A DNA stretch of 29,776 nucleotides from Priapulus caudatus (taxonomy: Eukaryota > Priapulida > Priapulimorpha > Priapulimorphida > Priapulidae): positions 199,866 to 229,641 of the forward strand of contig NW_014577515.1 of NCBI RefSeq assembly GCF_000485595.1, written 5' to 3'. The position numbers and the translations under genes are program-made. The notes beneath the pieces were generated by a model, which had not been told where the DNA came from, did no database searches, and saw only the letters and a list, made by a program, of their open reading frames with translations. Below are positions 26,391 through 29,776 of this stretch, piece after piece. How positions within the stretch are numbered: position 1 is the first letter of the stretch; every line of letters begins with the position of its first letter.

Positions 26391-29037
26391 ATGGCGGAAG
26401 TGAACAAGCCCCTGTACGAGGCTAGCGCGATGCCTCACCTGATCTCGTTCGATGAGATTCTTACGCACATAGGAGATCTTGGCAGATGGCAGATACAAGT
26501 TTTCCTGCTCATCTCGCTTGCAATATTAGTGCTTGGCTTACAGAACATGGTGATCGTATTCATCGGAGCGATCCCTGAGCATTGGTGCGCCGTGCCGGAG
26601 CTGGCGGCACTACCCTACGACGTGCAGAAAAACCTGAGCATACCGTATGACATATCAGATGAAGGAGTATTGAAATGGTCGGCCTGTGAGGTATATTCTG
26701 AACGAAATTACACGCAGGCAGCTTTTCTCTATGCCAGTGGAGGCCTCGACAGTTTGTCGCACTTCTTTTACACCGACGGCAACCAGACATCGTGTGAGAA
26801 TGGTTGGATTTACGATCAGCGAGAGGGGGGCTCGACTTTCGCTACTGACGTAAGTATGAGATAATGCTCACGGCATACCTATACTTTCTGCGAGAACAGC
26901 TCTACGACATAGCTCTTAATACTGTACATACACCAGTATATAACTAGCTATCGTGTGATTTCTGCTTCTACGACGTTGATATGCATAGCATGATGACGCG
27001 GCTAAATCACCTGGCGAGGCCATGTATATAGTGCCTTTCGTGGTCGAACGTTGAAGATTAAAATGTTTTATTGGTATCGATATGGTATATTCTGTATTTT
27101 TTTTTACATATATCTGTATGGTATTATTGGTATAAATTTGCAACTTCTGCTCATTTTAGTCACAACATGTAATGAAAGCGGGCTATAGTACTAGAGCTAA
27201 TATAATATATGCCTTAGAGTATTGTTCTATGGCTAGTATGCTAATTCATTGCAGTGGGACCTGGTCTGCGGCAAAAGCTGGTTGGCGTCTGCTACCGGTC
27301 AAAGTCTCTACATGTTGGGTTTTCTGATCGGATGCATTGTTTTCGGGGAGATTTCAGACAAGTACGTGTTCTATGACACCGCTCGCCAATAACGTCACAA
27401 TTGCGCAGAAAGTCGTACGAGGTTTCTAATCGCTATCTAATATTTTGAGAAGTCAGTACACACTGCGCGGTAGTTATCCTAGTCTGCATCGCGCCCAAGT
27501 AGGTGATATATATAAATAATAGGCGATAGCGCGCGTGATCCCGATTGACACATTCGGTCAAGCAAGGTTTAAGGTTATATGCAAACTTGAAAGCTACGGC
27601 TACAATGTTATTTACAGGAAAGGCCGGAAGAAAACCTTCTTGTTTACGATACTGATGCAAGCGATGGTCTGCACGGCTAGCGCTTTCTCTCCGAACTATC
27701 CCGTCTACGCCGTGCTGCGGTTCCTGACAGGAGCGGCCGCGGCTGGGTCCTATAACAGTGGCTTCGTCTATCGTGAGTCGCCAATATAGCCAATATCTGT
27801 CGTGATATACCTCGGTGCTATGTCGATAATTGGGTGCCGGGTCACGCAGCAGACGCGCCGCAACTGTGTGACGTCATCTCATTACGGGTAACGCTTCGGC
27901 AGACATAAAACTAGACGTTGAAAAACTCATTTTGATGTGCAATTAGTGTTAAACCGCTGTCCGACGTAGCTGTGGCGTCAGACAGTGTAGTTATGTAAAT
28001 AGCTATAGCTTGACGCGCGATCGCTCAACGTTACACTCTATATCTATAACGATTCATCTAAACCTTTGCCGCATGTCGTGTTTACTTATTCAAATGGCAG
28101 TTAGATATATTAGGACAGGAGGCCACGGCTATGACGTAGCTAAATGTAGGCCTCGGTCTAGTCCTCGTGGTCAATTGCCTTTGTCAATTCTGGTTGCAGT
28201 AATGGAGAACATTGGGAGTGCTTATCGCAATCGATGCTCTAACGGCACCGTCATATTTTACGCGATGGGATGGCTGTTGTTAGCCCTGTTGGCGTGGCTC
28301 ATCCCCTCGTGGCGTTATCTACAGTTGGGGATATCAGTTTGGATCTTCTTTCTGCTGGGTTATTACTTGTAAGTTAAATGTGTGTAAAGAAGTGTACGGA
28401 AGATTCCACATGTATGTTCAGTTACGAATGTTACATTCTCACATTTTTATGTTAATGTATCCTACTTAACTATAACTCCCACCATGTGAGTAAAATTATA
28501 AACACTATAATGACTAGCACGTATCGAACAAGAGACGAATCGTCCTTACTCGCGTTGCGGTTACACGGTCACATGATAACATTTGCGGTTCTTCGATTTA
28601 ATTGATAAACTTTTGTGATCAGGACTAATTCTGAATAGTCCCGTGCTTTCCTTGTTTAAAGTCTTCTAGACGAATCCCCACGATGGCTGTACGCAGAAGG
28701 CAAGCACGAAGAATGCGAAGTGGCACTGAGGAAAATGGCAGCAATCAACCGTAGGCCATACCCCGAGAATGTACAACTGATTATTGATGTAAAGGTAAAG
28801 ATTAGTGTAGCGACTGCATGATTAAACGTTAGTTTAGGATACATAGTTATTCGTAACGTCACATGCGATCTCGAGGAATATTCCTGGTGAGATATGACTA
28901 CATGTCAAGATACGGGTCTGAGAATTTCAGAAGCATCAGATAATCACCGACGACGGAAAGGTGAGAGAACCGAACGTCATGGACACACTGCGTACGCCAA
29001 ACATGAGGAAGAAATCGCTCGTCATGATGTTGCAGTG
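26391..29037 (+). CDS. SLC22-family organic ion transporter, N-terminal two thirds, six exons
   Basis: An MFS solute carrier of the plasma membrane that moves organic cations, zwitterions such as carnitine, or anions. The substrate class cannot be fixed here. Exons: 26391-26849, 27255-27361, 27618-27772, 28200-28368, 28662-28794, 28931-29037. They total 1130 nt in frame, about 376 of a usual ~550 residues. Residues 1-35 are cytoplasmic, TM1 is about 36-59, then comes the large extracellular loop with the family PEHWC motif (62-66), cysteines C66, C99, C135 and C158, and sequons N81-LS, N106-YT and N131-QT. The MFS loop motif GEISDKKGRKK is at 184-194, FLTGAAAAGSYNSGFVY follows at TM4, and the family [PE]ESPRW signature appears as LLDESPRW (298-305). 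Exon 6 (TLRTPNMRKKSL) ends in a split codon at donor GTAAT. The acceptor at 28660-28661 (TTTAAAG) was preferred over nearby TTCTAG because only it keeps frame. The rest lies beyond the window, past a retrotransposon. Confidence 0.94.
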
Positions 29038-29042
29038 GTAAT

Positions 29043-29264
29043 TGTTATATATCTCGTGTTCTAGAGACATTCGAATACAGATTCCAACGACTGTCTTGGT
29101 GGTTACATATTATATTGTTCAGATAAACTTAAATCACACAGACACTGTTACAGGAGCGTGTAGAGGCTATAGTCCCGCCATAATTCTCCTCTTCTCGACT
29201 AGTGGCGCCACCTCTTGGGCGTACAAAGCATAAACATAACTTTACGTTTTCCAGTTATCTTACA
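29043..29264 (-). mobile_element. Candidate 3' LTR of a minus-strand Ty3/gypsy-like retrotransposon
   Basis: On the minus strand a polypurine tract AAGGGAGGGAGA (29276-29265) is followed at once by TGTAAGATAAC, the expected start of a 3' LTR. A matching end, ATATATAACA, finishes at 29043, giving a 222-bp TGT...ACA segment. The adjoining GTAAT (29038-29042) would be the 5-bp target duplication. The second LTR is outside the window, so the boundaries are inferred. Confidence 0.6.
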
Positions 29265-29381
29265 TCTCCCTCCCTTACAAGATCGTACTAGAATGCATAA
29301 CTATAAACGAGCAACATTGAACAGTATGTTACTAAACGAACATCAGTACACTCTATTGAATTACGACCGTTATAGGAGGTC

Positions 29382-29776
29382 CTACACATAGTCACTAAAC
29401 CGTACAGGTGGTTTCCTGTTACGTCCAGACCTTCGAACTGGTTCAGGACAGTCTTCAGACGTGACATTCATTATATTGTCACTGTTGTCATTCATGACAA
29501 TAGGATCGTCATCTGCACAGTCAGTCAGGGTTTCAAGTGTTGATGGTACTTCAACGGGCGACTGGATGGGTGGCAGTGCAGTTACTGTCTTCTCGTAGAT
29601 ATCCGGCTCTGTAGCTTCCTGAGTATTCGTCTCTGGAGTGATTGGTGACCATTTCGACGTTCCTGCAGTTGGTACCGTGGTTGGAGGGAGTCTACGTCTC
29701 AGCATAATCCGATTTCTCACTGTCAGTAGGCCTGATGGAAGACGGATGACATACTTTCTATTCTTAAGGTTACGTT
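29382..29776 (-). CDS. Ty3/gypsy-like Pol, C-terminal end of integrase (partial)
   Basis: The reading frame enters from the right edge of the window and ends with TAG at 29384-29382, about 130 codons. It starts with KNRKYVIRLPSGLLTVRNR, which resembles the integrase C-terminal SH3-like fold of Ty3/gypsy elements. A Pro/Thr/Glu-rich spacer follows and it ends in the basic tail PVRRSGRNRKPPVRFSDYV, a common end for this group. The stop lies 106 bp before the polypurine tract, as expected of pol at the 3' end of an element. Reverse transcriptase, protease and gag would be to the right, not visible here. The frame is intact in the visible part, which suggests a fairly recent insertion. Confidence 0.75.
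   Translation of the reverse strand, partial: RNLKNRKYVIRLPSGLLTVRNRIMLRRRLPPTTVPTAGTSKWSPITPETNTQEATEPDIYEKTVTALPPIQSPVEVPSTLETLTDCADDDPIVMNDNSDNIMNVTSEDCPEPVRRSGRNRKPPVRFSDYV

Noticed and set aside
28669-28794. Alternative SLC22 exon 5 start after TTCTAG
   Set aside because: It breaks the reading frame of ESPRW. The acceptor at 28660-28661 gives YYFLLDESPRW, as in the family.

Overview
This is nuclear DNA of an invertebrate metazoan. Three multi-exon genes with GT-AG introns lie on the + strand: a vesicular monoamine transporter, a chitin-deacetylase-family protein and an SLC22 transporter. Between and inside them are long microsatellites, minisatellites and small DNA transposons. A secreted LDLa plus CE4 (chitin deacetylase) protein is typical of chitin-making invertebrates such as ecdysozoans and spiralians. 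I cannot name the phylum from the sequence.

Layout. (1) 196-4235 holds the last eight exons of a VMAT (SLC18) gene; its 5' half lies left of the window. Its introns carry AT-rich tandem repeats and two tiny TA-flanked palindromic elements. (2) 4236-8592 is intergenic. It has no recognisable gene, a 14-bp minisatellite (6246-6706) and a perfect (CA)76 tract. (3) 7703-12154 and 12297-16486 are almost identical blocks separated by a 10-N gap inside a CA repeat. Each holds the promoter and exons 1-4 of the chitin-deacetylase-like gene. Only the second copy continues into exons 5-9 (to 19829). This looks more like two alleles placed in tandem by the assembler than a true duplication. (4) 19830-26390 is gene-free. 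It holds an old degenerate tandem array (20640-22545), simple repeats, and a ~1.9-kb terminal-inverted-repeat element with a 357-bp hAT-like MITE nested in it. (5) 26391-29037 holds the first six exons of an SLC22 transporter. (6) From about 29043 to the window end there is a minus-strand LTR retrotransposon. It appears to have landed 5 bp inside the SLC22 intron, right at the 5' splice site.

Exon joins were checked by reading frame: VMAT gives 923 coding nt, the CDA-like gene 1386 nt (461 aa plus stop), and SLC22 1130 nt to the last exon seen. All joins keep frame and match family-conserved protein blocks. The most interesting biology is in the chitin-deacetylase-like protein. The fold is well conserved, but motif 1 (TFDD) reads NTEN, motif 2 (HSxxH) reads LSISH and motif 3 is altered, so it is probably a pseudoenzyme. 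No operon-like or pathway link between the three genes is evident.
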